From: Branchiostoma floridae
Lineage: Eukaryota > Chordata > Leptocardii > Amphioxiformes > Branchiostomatidae
Assembly: GCF_000003815.2 (NCBI RefSeq)
Contig: NC_049997.1
Location: 11,015,507-11,079,506 of the forward strand
Direction of reading: 5' to 3'
Length of the DNA: 64,000 bases
How positions within the stretch are numbered: position 1 is the stretch's first letter; each line of letters starts with the position of its first letter. The notes beneath the pieces are model-generated. The model did not search any database and was not told the origin of the DNA. It saw only the letters and a list, made by a program, of their open reading frames with translations. Position numbers and translations under genes: made by a program. Positions 31,701 through 46,700 of the stretch are shown here, piece after piece.

Positions 31701-34700
31701 GGGGTCCAGGGGCAGGGCCACGGTGGAGTGGGAGGGGGGGACCCAGGTGGGCGAAGCCCCCCCGGAAGCTCTTGCATTTTAGACTATTGAGAAGGCTTCT
31801 TTTATCAGTTTTTTAGGGCCATATCTACGATAATCGTAGCAGTCACTTACTTCTCTTCAGCAGTTTGACTTTAAAATATTTCGGGTCAAAGCTTCAAAGA
31901 CAACTAAAACCTCATAAACAACAAACTTTACTTAGCTCAACAGTATACAAAAATATTGTACGGGTTGCCATCCTTAGTTGAAGCGCTTATTTATAGCGCT
32001 AGTATCTTCGCTGCGCCGTTAGCCGCCGTGCGACTTTTGTTGACGGTCTGATATCCCTACGTCGCCGCCTCGCTGATATTCCCACGGACATGTTTCAAGA
32101 AAAATACCCAGCAAAAAACGCTGTTCTGCGTCAAATTCTATTCTATAAAACATGTGGGACTCAGTGTTACAGTCTAAATATTTTGTAGAAGCACCACTGT
32201 AGGAAAGAAGGTCCAAGCAATGTAAAACATCACGTAGCATGAAGTTCGCTGTCAACTGGCACACAGCACATGACTGTTTGAAACTCTAAGTCTAATCAAC
32301 AGCCGTGTTTGATTGATAGCCGGCAGTCCTTTGATGAAGTCGGCGAAAGGTGCGTTAGTTAGAAAATCTGCGTTTAGTTTTGATACGTAATTATAAGTTA
32401 GACAGTGGCGAGAATGATTATTTTCTCATCAATATTTCTCTTCAGAATTATTTGAACTTAATTGTACATCTAAACAATTGGCTTACCTGTGCAATGTTTC
32501 TATGATTAATGATCAGTGTACTGAAGTCATGTGTAACGTATGGCTCCTAGTCAATAGATCAGCATTTTCTCTATAGTGACCACCTGTCTATATATACTAG
32601 TGGCCACATTTCTATCACTGGACTGGAACTTGCGAAAACTGCTGTATTTTCTCCAGAGCAAATGTAAGTGTTCCTAGTGCTGTTGTTGTTTGACATAAAC
32701 TTTGAACATTTAAATTGTAAGTAACTTTAAACTGCCAGAGTTTCAGCCCAATAAAACACTCTCAGCGCCAGGGTATGAACAGACTGACCAGACAGACGAA
32801 AATAAATCCTCGAACAAGGTTCAATCGTATCTTCCGGGTCTGGCAGGAAGTTGTTAAACTAAGATAAGAATAGGCTCGATGGCTGATTGCATACAAAGTA
32901 AAACAGTTTAACAGTTTTACAGCTTGAAGAAAACAAACGCTGCTACAGTACCTGCACCTGCTTGATAATTATTAAATCGTATGCCCTACTTGAATAAAAA
33001 AAAGTTCACTGCAATAATAAATGTACCCACATCACAAGGAGCTTATACTTTTTTAAACTTACACCTAGTTATCGTACTGAAAATTGTTAATGACATTACA
33101 TGAAGTCATTCAACCATTTTCAGTCATGATGAAAATTTTCTGAATGGAAGGTGTGATTATTGTCATTTTCTGAAAAATAGAAGCAAGCTCTGTTTTTACC
33201 TGGAATCAATTCACAATACCAGTCGACTTTGGGGGATAATGTACTGTTAAGAGGATGTTCCATTTTTGCGCAGGGGTGATTTGGAACAGTCCAATGTTGC
33301 GTGGGAAGGGGTATGGCTGAAATATGCTGTATTTGCTCTTAAGCAAATGTCGGCCTTTCTAGTTTATTTTATCTCTGTCAATGGAATTTAATAGTTTGTA
33401 CAATGTACATTTGAAAATCCCTTTTCATCTCTTAACAGAAAAAAGCAGGACTACCGTAGCTGTTTTAAATAGGCAAATATTGATACATGAATCCGTGTTT
33501 GTACTATTTTTTTGAGCAGGGCATACTGTCAGGAAATTGAGAGCATGATAACCTTGCCAAAGGATCGTCTACTTGTACAACACTCCTGAAGCTAAGTCAT
33601 TCAGAATGGTGGGTCAGCTATGTGCGTCATAGCAGCAAATCTCTTTAAAGTCAATTCAAATGAAGTTATCCTGCCTGTTTTGTACTTCCTGTATACCTCA
33701 AAGGGACAGGTCAGTGAGGCTTAGTGAGCTGTAACCAGATTTATTTGAGTGAGGTAAAAAACAAGAACTAACTCTGGGAGTGCAAATCTTTACCATTATG
33801 ATAGAGGTAGCTATAGGGTTCCCTTTATCAGACTTACAGTTACAACATACATGCCTTATTCAAGTTATTGAAAGGCAACTGTACTTTGAAGGGAGCTGCT
33901 AGGGGGATTGCTCTATTTTTCTCAGTATCCACAATCATCACTTATTTGTTGAAGCTAGAAGGCTCAAATGTAGGAAACATTACACATAAAAACAAGAGCC
34001 TACTGGCCAGGGGTCAAATCAGGGAGAGGATATCATCAGATTCATGTTTTCTTTCTAGCCCCATTTTCATGTCCTCCTGCTTATAGATTAGTCACTTTAA
34101 GATGGCTAAGAAGCAAAAAATAGGATTCAGATCTTTACCGAAATGTATTCAGTTCTTTCTTGAACAGTAAAAAATCTAATGTAAAAAATTCCTCTGGGCT
34201 TTGCGAAGGAATATCAACTGAAAAGTACTACTACAAATTTAAAGTACTACTTCTACTGTCAGTCAGCCTATACAGACTATGAAAGGAATTCAAATGACAA
34301 AGAAGACTCACTCATAAATGTACAATACAGAATATCATTTTCTATTACCAAAAAGTAAAGAAACACATTTTATGCAAAAATTCAAAGCTTATGGTGAAAC
34401 AGTGAATGAAAAAACCACTTTGTCTTTAGCCAACAGTTACAAAACTGTTTGGTACACTATGCAACAGGATCCCACCCTGGTTTTGACAGTTATAAACATG
34501 CTATGATTTAAGACCAGGACTCGGAACATAATGAAGAACTGAGGTAGGTCTGCAGCAATCATCGATTATCAGATAAGACTGTACCAACTTGCATATCATA
34601 ATCTTGTAAAACAAAAAGCCTGGACAGAGAAATTTATAATGCTTTTCGATGTAATTTGAACACATGGCTCTTGACTTGAGTGGAATGCCATATTTTATTT

Positions 34701-37700
34701 CGAGCTTATGCTGTATTTCATATAGAGCTTATGCCATTTCAAATTAATGCCTTTTCTTATTCAGAAATACTAGATCCAATATGTACTTAATACGTTACTG
34801 ATGACTAAATGAAACATGAACTACTGTGATTGATCTGTTATTGCAATATAGGCTTGACTTTTAGAGATAATGTATTTAACGGTGTCCCCAACACAAATAT
34901 ACAGACTTAATCTTGTTTTGTAAACAAGGTTAATTCAATAAAAAGACAATGAAATATTCACACAGGTGGGCAGTCATAATGCATGCTAGGCCATTTAAAT
35001 GTCTTAAAGCCACTTAACTGAAGAGACAACTAAATATTTCACTTTTTCCAGTGGAAACTTTCTTACACAATGTGTAACAGTCAGCACTACATATGTACGT
35101 TGTTTATGGGGAGAGAACACTCATCATAAAGTGTCTTGATATTTAGGGCTATGCTTACGAAAACAAAACCCATGGAAGGGCTCTTTAGTTTTGAATTTCT
35201 TAAAGGCAAACTCCAACAAAATTGAAGGAAATTCTCCTGGACCAGTTGTTGGAAAATACTTTAGAATCTTTCCACACAGAATTTCATGTTGAGGAAAAGC
35301 AGATATGTTTAATCAATTCTTCCAGCAATGTAAAATGTCATCATAACTTTATATATTTCTATTCATAAATCTGCCAAAATCATATACTAGTATCATAAAC
35401 CTGAAATAGTATCTGGTACTTGGAAACATTGTAAGGTAGACCTAATATCATACAAAATAACATACAGTCGGGGAAACAGGTAGCCTAAAAATCTGTTGTA
35501 CAATTTCACAGTCTGGTACGGAAAAGAGTTTTTTCATCCCACCAAGCACTTTATAAAACCACCAGTTGGTGAATATTGATGTTTGAATTCCTTTCATCCT
35601 CCCTCTGCGCAATATTCCTTTTTCAAAACTGACAGTGATAACGATTTGTATACAAGGCCTATTTACATTCATAGCAGTGACAAGCCCACATCAGAACCAC
35701 CAGCGAATCTTTCCGGCCCTTTTTTGACTCCCATGGTAACCTGCAGTAACCTAATGTGACAGCTGGTGTACGTGTCACATTGGATATTTTGTCAGTCACC
35801 ACCAGGAACTTCACATGTGTACATGTTATCTCTTCAAACAACAAACAGGGCTCATTTAAGCATACACAAGACCGTCAACATTAACCAAAGACAGGCACTA
35901 AATGTATGCAGAAGGCAATATCTAAAGTACTATTTTACTGAATCACCCTAAATTCAGACAACCACATGATGACACTTTTGAATAAAGCAAGTGCTTACAA
36001 AATGGCCTCCAGGTGATTTACTTGACAAGTGCATTATCATCTGGCGTAGGGATGTTGAGATCAAACTACTTTATCATTACAAGATAACCTAAGTGATGAC
36101 GGTGACTAAAAAGTACTTACCACGACCAAACAACATCCATGACTCCTGCAGTCTTAGTAGATATATATTAAATCCTTCAGTCAGATTTGCGAAGACAAAT
36201 TCCAGTTGCAAGTCCTTGTGTACATGTACGAGACAACGTGCACGCATCTACCCCGTGACTCCACGTACAATGTTGAGATTGCCAGGACTCTGACGAACCC
36301 AGAAGGGAACAAAAGCTCTGTAGATCGTCACCAACACATGCCAGGCAACCAGAAATGAGATAGGAGCATACTCTATTTGGAGCAATCCATCTGACTTGTT
36401 ACAGGCACGGCTGGCCATGCATATAAGGGTTACTTTGCATCCTCTAGGCATGATAGCATATTAAGATGATAACCTTTGTGTTATTAAAATTTACACTTGA
36501 GTTGACCCACTTTTAGTAATTTTTCATTATGCCTGAAGCAATTGACAAAATATTGTTTTCCTTTGCACCCCTGCGTATGATAACACAGTGGGACGCTCCA
36601 AAGCAAAGCTTTAATTGCTAGTGCTGTTTGCTGATAATGTTGACTCTCAAGTCACCAAAAATGGTAGTAAAGAATCTGTTAAATGGGCACAGGTCACTAT
36701 TGCCTCCTGTCCTAAAAGCTTTCCTTTTGTCTGGTACATCTATACGACAGTCGCTGTTTATATAGGAGAAAAAATTATGTTAGCAGTCATGACTACAGGT
36801 GGCTTTCTGCAGTACTAGTGCAGATATCATCTAACATAACACACAACCTGTTTTGAGAAATCTTTTCTCTTTGATGACGGTCTTTGATTTCAGCATTTTT
36901 GCTTTCGAGAAATGTTAGACAAAGGGGATATGCACGACTTCATCATTCCCTCGTTAACGAGGAAGCGGTAAAAAATTAATGAAGCGGCTGCAGTCGGTAA
37001 ATACTCTTAGAAACCTGGAGCGGAATTTAAATACGGCGCAGTGACATGTAAGCAGACGACGATTGTCAGTAGGGTGAATGTGATTTATTGCTCAGTAATG
37101 TGAACGTCCTGGCGTTATATACTGGTGTTATATATTACTTTTTGTTCCCAAAAGCTTCCCGGCCAGGCCCCCGGTTTAGAAATGTGTCGTAGGTAGGGCT
37201 ACAAAACTGTTTTTTTCTCATTGGACCTGTCCAGAAAAACTGGACCTGGAAAAAATCGGTGGACCGGGTGTTGACCAGGCATTCACACGTTTCGCAGCTT
37301 ACTGGTCGATGAAAACACCAAGAGCGAAGTAGAGTAGAGTCTATTGTCATTTTACCAAGTCTTGCCGTCAATAGTACATTGTAGTTAAGCCTTGTAGGAT
37401 TTTAAAATGCCGATGGGAGTCGATTACTCCACAAAACAGATTTCTTTGTGGCGAAGTGGATGATTGTTTTGAGCATCGTCCATTCACAAGTTCTCACATA
37501 CTTAATCAGGTTCAGGTCCGGACCGACCTGAATTTTCTGTACCGGTACCCACCCCTAGTCGTAGGCATAAACCACTGGTAGGTGGCTATACACTCAGCTT
37601 TTACGGACCTTTGCCAAGTTGGTCCGTTTGCTCAGTGTATAGCTCAAGAGAGGCGTACACGCCAGCCAGGTGGTGTTTCAAAGAATAAGAAACTGAAATG

Positions 37701-40700
37701 TGGGAAAGACATGAATCTAGTCCAGACTCCATCTAGAAATTTTCAATAATTCTTGACCTGCGACTCAAATCATTTGCATTTACCTCTGATGTAATTTTTC
37801 CCCTTTGTATTCTGTTTTCAAGTTTGTTTTATAAGAGTTGTGATATGATGAAGGGATTTTAATGATTTTGATGAGTTTTTGTTAGGGGGTTGACCTTTGT
37901 CAAAAGACTTTTTTAAACACGATAATACAATATACAATCATGTACATGTGAATGCAGGACTTTTTGAATGATAATTTTTTTTTTCACTACACATGAAAAT
38001 CCCACCACAAACATGACATACGGATGTTTTAATTTAAGATGTAAATTAATGAGATACTTTATCAATGTGATGATAATTATTTAATGTACTTTCAAAGTAT
38101 TCATAAGAGGTCTGCCTTTAAGTTAGCCTCATACCTAGAATATAACTAATGGTACATGACTATTGTATACCCTCCCGAGGTATCAAACCCCACAAGGAAC
38201 TGTCTCTTGTTAAAGTTTAAAAAAAGAATTTTCCCGTCCTTGGTCCATAGGTGTGCTTCATTCACTACCGGCCCCCCACTCAGTTTACACTCAAATTAGC
38301 TATATTAAGGTCTATATTTTGTTTCCAAGATTATGTTCAAATGGACAAAATTACCCCTCATTAATCTACTAGCCATTCAATGTATAGGTACTTAAAATAG
38401 CAGAATGCTTGCAGGTTTATTCCAGGAGAATTGAAACGAGTGATTTGATATGCTGCAATGGAAAATGCAAAGGTCATGGGATAGGTGAAGTAAGGTATAG
38501 TGTACCTGTTCATGTCAAGGAAAGAACGAGTGACTTTAAATTTATTAATAAAATGTGTGCATGTATAGTCTGCTTTAGGCTGTTCCAATCTATTGCCTTG
38601 GTTCTCTGATATCTTATCTAACGCTAGTTTACCTTTATCCGCAGGGTAACCTATTTCTGTTGTTTTCTATTTCTGTTGTTTTTAAAACAGGGTATTTAGG
38701 TATATCAAGTAGACAAACGGTGCAATAATTTGAAGATAACTGCAAAATTTTGAGAATATTGCAATTTGAAACCATAGTTTGTTGACTCAAGTTTTAAAAC
38801 AACGGATATAGGTTACCCCACGGAAAAGGGTGAACTAGCGTTAGATGGAAACGTCAACAAGAAGACAAAGTGAAAACAGAGGGTTGGGTTGAGTTGGGTT
38901 GGAAAAGCCTGAAACGTACTGTCACTACCGGTCCAGGAATAGTCATTCTCTAAAAGCAAATTTTTATGTCAATTGTTTTTGAAAATGCAAGACAGAACAG
39001 ATGAAATTGGAAAAAAAAAATTTTACTTCAACAAAATAATTAGCTGTGGGTCAGGCCCAGGGCTCTAGCCAGCTCGAAATTTTTTCCCGTCAGCCAATTC
39101 CCATTGTCACGAAAACACTATTCCATGAGTTAGAGAGACTGAACTGAGACCTTGAAAAACGCGTTTTTAATGAGATTTTCCTATGCAAAAGGGCGCCAAA
39201 ACACATTGTCAGCAATCATAACAATAGCAAAACAAACAGTGTGTGGCTTTTACGGCCGTGGACGGCATGGCATCCCCAAGCCGCCTGTAGCTCACCAAGG
39301 ATTTTTGTCCGTCAATATTGACGGATTGGTTTTAAAAATTTTCTGTCACACGCAGCAGATTTCCATCAATTGACGGAAAAACGGACGCTGGCTAGAGCCC
39401 TGGTCAGGCCACTCCAACCTAACCTTGCAGCCATATGGCTCGTTTTATCTCTTAATTGCCTATCAAACCCAATTTCTTTTGTTGGTAAAAAAATATTTCA
39501 TGATCCCTTACAACTAAACCCTTCAAAACTGGTGGTTCAAGCTTTAGGGCAATTTGCCTATCATTTTCTATTAGTAATTGTAATTGGCTATCAAGTTTTC
39601 AAACACTTTTCAAACACTTTTCAGAAAACACAGAAGCCTTTTCAGTTGTGTTTCAAGCTGCCCAATACCTTGGGGCAGTTTGGCTTGAACCTTCCCATCT
39701 GTCAATTGGCCTTTAGCTTGTCCTTTGCATGAAATGAATGTGACTAAAAGTGAGTTGCAAAGTACTTAGTGTAGGGTTGCACAGGTGGTATATTAGTCTC
39801 CACTAGTCTGGATAGTCTTACTTCCATTAGTAGCTGAGACGCCCAAGGTTATAAATCCTCAGATATCAGACAGGTGAAGGTAGCAATGAGAATACAACCC
39901 TAAAAGATTAAAAACTGGTTTTGTCGCAGTACCATAAGAAGCCACTGGGGGGCCCAAAATCCAATCCTTTGGAGGTCTGATTTAAACCTATATATGCTAA
40001 GTTCACCTTTATCCGCGGGGTAACCTTTATTCATTGTTTTTATAGCGAGGTATTTAGGGCTCTCATGCGGACGAAATGTGTGTTCAAACTGCTTTATTTT
40101 GAAACCACCGCCCAGCAACTAGATATCACTAAATGCGCTGTTTAGAAAAACAATGGATATAGGTTACCCGACGGATAAAGGTGAACTAGCGTTACATGCC
40201 AAATGTCAACTTACAATCTAACCAGACATTCTCTGATTGCGTGTACGCACACACACATGCTCCCCATAAATGCTCCCGATAACCATTCTCACAAAGGTTA
40301 GCATTGGTCAGGAATTTTGGCAAGAGATTAACCATAAGAAACTCTAATTTGTCTGGATGGTGGTTTTAAATCGGAACATTTTGAAAATATTGCAAATTTC
40401 AAACATCCTAAATGTGCTATTTTTAAAGACAACGGATAAAGGTCACCCCACGGGTAAAGGTGAACTAGCGTTACAGTCTTCAGACAGAAAAAATACAATT
40501 GTTGCCTTTTCTATCTGATGTGGAAATTCTAGAAACTCCTGTTATTGTAGATTTTGATTGTTTCTCGGGCCAGACGTTTTTGCTCCTAGGAACTGAGCAT
40601 GCCTACAAGCATAAAAAAACTCAGGTTACATGAATGAATGCTGAACCCAGGTTACACCAGAGTTGAACTTTGGCAATGCATTAGCAGGTATCATGTGTTT

Positions 40701-43700
40701 TCTATACTATTTCTGTTACAACATAACAGGAAGCACAGTTGATACATAAAGCTGCCGGCAGATGGTCAGGTAGATTGGCCCTATGAGGGGGCAAAGTTAA
40801 CTCAATGTTTCCTTATCATCAATTTCATAGGAAATGTGGTTCCCCGATGTGTAATACTGTAACAGCAAAATTGGCATAAACATATTTGGCCCTTTTTAAA
40901 ACAATTCCTGACAATGATTTTACTGCTCCACTAAATCACATAATTACAGTGGAAAATAAAAAATGACAAGTTTCATCACTGGCAGATATTTCTCTTTTCA
41001 GACTTCAGACTAGTTTTGTACAGTATGTCCAGTCTGCAAAAGACTAGACTGTAATGTTTCATAAACCAAGTTGGACCCATATTACTCTTTTTGGTATGTG
41101 TAGAGGGATTTTAATTAATGTACAAAATGTAGCCTTTTGTTCTTTAGCCTTATTCTTATTGTTTGTTTGTTATTACTTTCATTCGAGGAGAGACTCAGGT
41201 AAGCAATTGTTGATTTTTGTCTCATCCTCCTTAAATAAATGTGAATAAATTTTAAAAAGACTTTAATGTGCTCGATTCATGACAGGAAAAGGTATGCAGA
41301 CCGTCATTACGGTTCAAGGCCCAAACTTACTTGATAGTTTTTCTGGTGACGATGTTGGAAGGGGGGAAAGCCCCGCCCTTCTCTGTCGTTTCATCGTCCC
41401 GCTCCAGTTCCATGTAGCTGTCCCGCCGGTAGCACCACTGGCACAGCGAGCAGAGGGCAAGGGTCATCACCATGGTAACCACGCTGGCCGCAGCAACCAC
41501 CAATGGCAGCAGTGCTGAATGAGGCAGACAAGAGATTAACTTTTCTCCAAAGGCTCTAAAACTCTTTTTGGGGGTTTAAATTGATTGTTTTCATCAAAAT
41601 AAATAAAAAGAATTTTATGAACATAATTGTCCGTATTAGGGCTGGGTATCGGTACAGCGTACCGGTACAAAACCGGTTTTTCTTATTGGACCGGTCCAGA
41701 AAAAACGGACCTGAAAAGATTAGGTGGACCGGATGTTGGACCGATTAGAAAATTAACAGATTATTTCATCAGGCATTCACACGTTTTGGCGCTTGTAGGT
41801 GGAAGAAAATAACAAGAGTGAAGTAGAGTAGAGTTTATAGTAATTTCTACCAAGTTTTACAGCCAATCGTACAGGTGCAGTTAGCGTTGAAGGATTTTAA
41901 AAGGCCAGTGTAAGTCTAATACTCCACCAAACAGATCTCTTTGTAGTGAAATGGACCATTGGTATGAGTCATACTGCATTAGGTCCAGGTTCAGGTCCGG
42001 ACCTGGACCTGATCCTTTGGACCTGAACCGGACCTGGACCTGAATTTTCTGTACCGGTACCCAGCCCTAGTCCGTATAGTTATAAGCTGTAATGAAGTCT
42101 GTCATTGCATAAATGTGTAAATCAGTATGTGTTGACATGTTTTGACAAGTTTTAATTTCAAGATGTACGGCATTGCAGCAGTAGATTGGCTGAATTGTGT
42201 CAACATCTACACACATTTAAACAACTGTAACAAGCCACTAGGGGACTCAAAATCATTACGAGGTCTCATCAAGTTTTATCATGTATCAAATACATGTATC
42301 AGGACAATTCATCCAAGTACATGTATTGTCTAGTTATCATGTTGACAGATCTAGACAGACAGACACACAAATGGTCCCAAAAGCGAAACGTTCTTGGCGA
42401 AGGAAGTAAATTTTCTTCATCATCATTGCCATAACCAATTTTTTTCTAAGATCTGTAGAAACAGTCTAGTCTCAGTTCCTTAGTAGATATGCTAGTCTTC
42501 TGTCGCTCAATATTTAGCAAATGTTCTCAAATGTTCTATTTGTTTTTTTTACTGCTCCTGATAGGTGGACTGTAGTCTGTCCTAAGTCACTCATGTAACT
42601 CTTCTAGAGAGATACAAGTACATTTTATCCCTCAATGTGCAATATCAGTAGATTGTAGTCTTAGTTTCTTAGTAGTGCTACTCTTGTGTTGCTCCAAAAA
42701 AATGAATTATATAAATTTTGAAAAAAAATTGTCTATAGAACCACATAATAGATGGAATTATATACATTTCTGGTATACAGCAGCTCAGACAGATCATACT
42801 TTTCATAGCTAGGCTTCGCAAGGCTGGTAACAATCACTTAATCATGCCCTGTCAATCATGCACAATGAACCGTGTCATCCAAGTAATTAGCAATCACATG
42901 TTGGCAACCATGTGTACAGACACATGCTGTGCTGAGCTTCAAAACATGCTGTGCCCATTTCATGGATTAAGATATGAATAGATGGCATAACAGCAGGTTT
43001 CGAATGAGAAGTGTAACCTTTACTGTAACTCAAGGCACCCACGCATTTCGGATTGATGTGATGCATTTTAATCTGTAAATGGAAATTCAAAAGAAATCAG
43101 GTGGAATGATCCTGTATGTGCTCTTATTTTCAAATTAAAAAACATCTTCACTTTTGAATGAAACATGCAACCTTTACAGTAATCATAACTGAAAGCACCC
43201 ACGCATTTCAGATTGATGTAATGCATTTCAATCTGTAAATGGAAATTTAAAAGAAGTTGGACCCATAATCGGGTGGAATGATCCTGTATATGTGCTCTTA
43301 TTTTCAAATTAAAAAACCTCTTCACTTTTGAATGAAACATGCAACCTTTACAGTAAATATGACTGAAAGCACCCACGTATTGCGGATAGATGCGATGTGT
43401 TTCAATCTGTAGCCATTGCATTCAAAAGAAGTTGAACCCATGATCAGATGATAATGATACATATCTATGAGCTCATCTTTTCAAATTAAAACCTCTTCAC
43501 TCTAGCTACCCTCAGAAGTTGCTACAAACTTTGAAGATAAAACTCTCATGGTTAGATGTACATGTAGAATTTCTAAATGAGGAACCCTTTTATGTAGGTT
43601 GATACAACTTGTAAATTCATTTCTTTACTCAAAGGAACAGTTTTCTGGTGTCATGATAAAGAGGTACATGTAACTACAGCAGAAACCATGAAAAGAAAAC

Positions 43701-46700
43701 CACTGTGAACATTTCTGATTTACACACTTTATGGCATACCTAATTGGTTTCAGGGTTGCATGATTTTTTTTCTTTCAGTTTTGGCCTCATTCTGACCAGG
43801 GAGGGCATGTTTATACCTGGTTATGTGCAACAACATCATGATCACATGCTTCATCACAATTCCACTGCACGGAGTACACGTCGTGTGCTTTCCACATGTG
43901 CACGACATCCATTTACATGTGATCTACACGCTCAAACCAGGCTATCTATTTTGATTTCCCGTAATCCATAGGGATCAAAGCTTTTTATTATCCCCGTAAT
44001 GTCTTGCGAGGAGATATTTCTACAATGTATGAATACTCAAAAACTGCAACTTAATGAACAACAGCACCAGAGATACATTAAAACCTTCCAGGTGGCTACT
44101 TAAGACAGGACTCTTAATACGCGTGTCAATTAGAAAAGTTATCTATGGACCCCAAAAAAGTGGTAACATTGCCTGGGTGGTCCTTGTGTTTAGGAGTACT
44201 CTCCAAGCAGATGTTGGTGGGAAAAATCGTGACCTTATCCTTTCATTATCTTTTTTTTTTACCAGTTGGTAGGAAGGCCGGTCGAAAAAAGAATGATGAA
44301 AGGAAAAGTGCATGATTTTTCCCACCAACCTCTGCTTGGATAGTATTAAGGAGGTGGTCACTAGGTTTGGCTGAATGAGTTGGTCTCTACTTGCAGTAAC
44401 CCGTTTTGTTACTTAAGGAAGAAATGGCCCTTAAATCCTGTACATTTCCTGTTGCAACACCATTCAACCGTCACACAGTACGGATTATTTAGGTACCATG
44501 GCGGCAAACCACATGACAAAAATAGAACAGGAACTGTACCTGACTTTGTTATTTAGTTAACTAGTTCCCCAACCTTTACCTTTACTCATATCGTAGCAAT
44601 ATTCACAAGTTAGATTATGAAAATGTTTGTTCAGTTTGGTACAAAATGTGTAATATACTAACTTGAATGACACTATGGCTCACAATTTCCTGACCTAAGA
44701 CCATATCTGAATTAAAAGACATTTCCTCCTTTCAGGTTAATCCCATTATTCTTTTGTCCAAGCGATCTAAGGCAAAAGTTGCAAGAATATCATATTAAGG
44801 AGGACAAAATACTCACGGAATTCAGTAATTCTTAGCATCGTACCATCCGCAAGCGAAGACGGCAAGCAAGTGTCGATTTCACCCTTTCCTTTTGAGGCCA
44901 AGACCTTTCTAAGAATCCTTCTCATGAACGCAAGATCCTGTCTGACCTTCAAACAACCACTGTTGGAAAGCTATGATCACCCCTGATCTTACAGAGCCGT
45001 ATCAAAGGATGGAGAGTTGGGGTAAACTTCTTCTTGGAGAGTACATGCTTGCCATTTTGGTGGGAATTTTTCCTGATCCGACCACAAGAGCCTATCAGAG
45101 AGGTTAACTGAGTCGTGACCAAGTTGACAATGGGTGAATGACGTTGTAGGCGTGTCGGAACACCCGTGTATGTTTTAAGGGAGGGTGCAACAAATGGAAT
45201 GTTGTTTTGGTAAACAGAAGAAGCGACTGAGCATGTCCAACACATCTGATGCTCACTATGCCAAAAACACATGTTTGCATCACATGGTACTACATTGAGT
45301 ACATGTACTGTAATTCTGCAAATTTTCGCAGTGACTGCCAAATTCAAAACAATTACTGTAAATGCATTTAAGTTCGCGGGGATTTAATTTCGCGATAGCG
45401 GGAAAAGGACTTTTCGTGGTGGTTTTAAGTTCACGGTAGCACCATCCACTGTAGGCCCTTACTGCCATAGAAAAATGTTCGCGGTGGTTTTAAGTTCGCA
45501 GTAAATTAGCCACGTGAAAACCTCGAACATAAAGCCACCGTGAATATTTCTGCATTTACAGTATTTCCACTACGGTATAGTATGTGACTAGAGCGCTATT
45601 GGAAACATAGAACCAACACAAACACTCCATTTTCAAAATCTAATCACTGCAAATTTTAAAGCATTTGCAGTATGTTGATGTCCACCCAAGCAAGGCAGAT
45701 CCACCAGTGGTATAAGGAGTTTAGCTGGCCTTATGCCATCTTCTTGTTACAGGTTGTTGCAAAATTTCCAGGAATTCATGACAACTTCCTGTATGTGCCA
45801 CAAAGTGCATTTTTTTGTGGCAACTCTAAGTGGGGACCTCCCATTAATCAAACACAGCAAGTTTTCAAAACCTAAAAGTCCTTTTTAACTTAGTAGTAAT
45901 AAAGTATAAAGAAACTTTCAAGCATTATAGACAATCTTACAAAGTTATGTAGCAGGATTCTATATTGTATGTACTGCACCCAAACATACCACATCATTAC
46001 AAAATGTAGACAAAAACTTTCCTGTTATGCATAGAAAAGAAATCTTTATACTTAACACTGAACAACTTGTCACATGTGTTAATTCAGGAAGCACATGACA
46101 GTCACTACCAGTCACAAGTGTGGGAGGGTACATTTGTAAATCAATACAGTCTATTGTCATGGTTGTCATGGCAAACAAAAAGAGCAAGTAACAGTCTAGT
46201 TCACCTTTATTCGTTGGGTACCCTATATCCGTTGTTGATAAAAACAAGGTATTTATGGATACAGTATCAAGTCAATGGACATTTGAAATTGTAATATATT
46301 CAATATGCGGTTTGAAACCGATTCGTCTGTCAACTCGCTATCCCCAAATACCTTTTTTTCTACCAACAACGGATATAGGTTAACCCGCGGATAAAGGTGA
46401 ACTAGCATTACATGTATTTGAATCAATGTTCTGTTTTATGTTTTAATTGGTGTTAACATACTGTCAAAACTAAGAGTACAGGAGACCCCTCCCTGTGAAT
46501 TAAACATCATCATTTGGCTAATTCTTTTTATTGGAGGGATTAACAGACAAAATAGAGCCCACCAGGGGGCAGAAACCCCACACTGTGGTACACATTCACA
46601 CTTACTCATCAATGACTGTAATGTGTTACAGTGATTACATTTACTAGTATTGGAGGTCACATTTGTTCCTTATGTAAACATTTTTTTTAGTGAATGCAAC

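Noticed and set aside
44949-45347. 132-codon minus-strand open frame in SYT7 intron 1
   Set aside because: No domain and no phase-compatible splice sites with the SYT7 exons. Average composition for random intron DNA.
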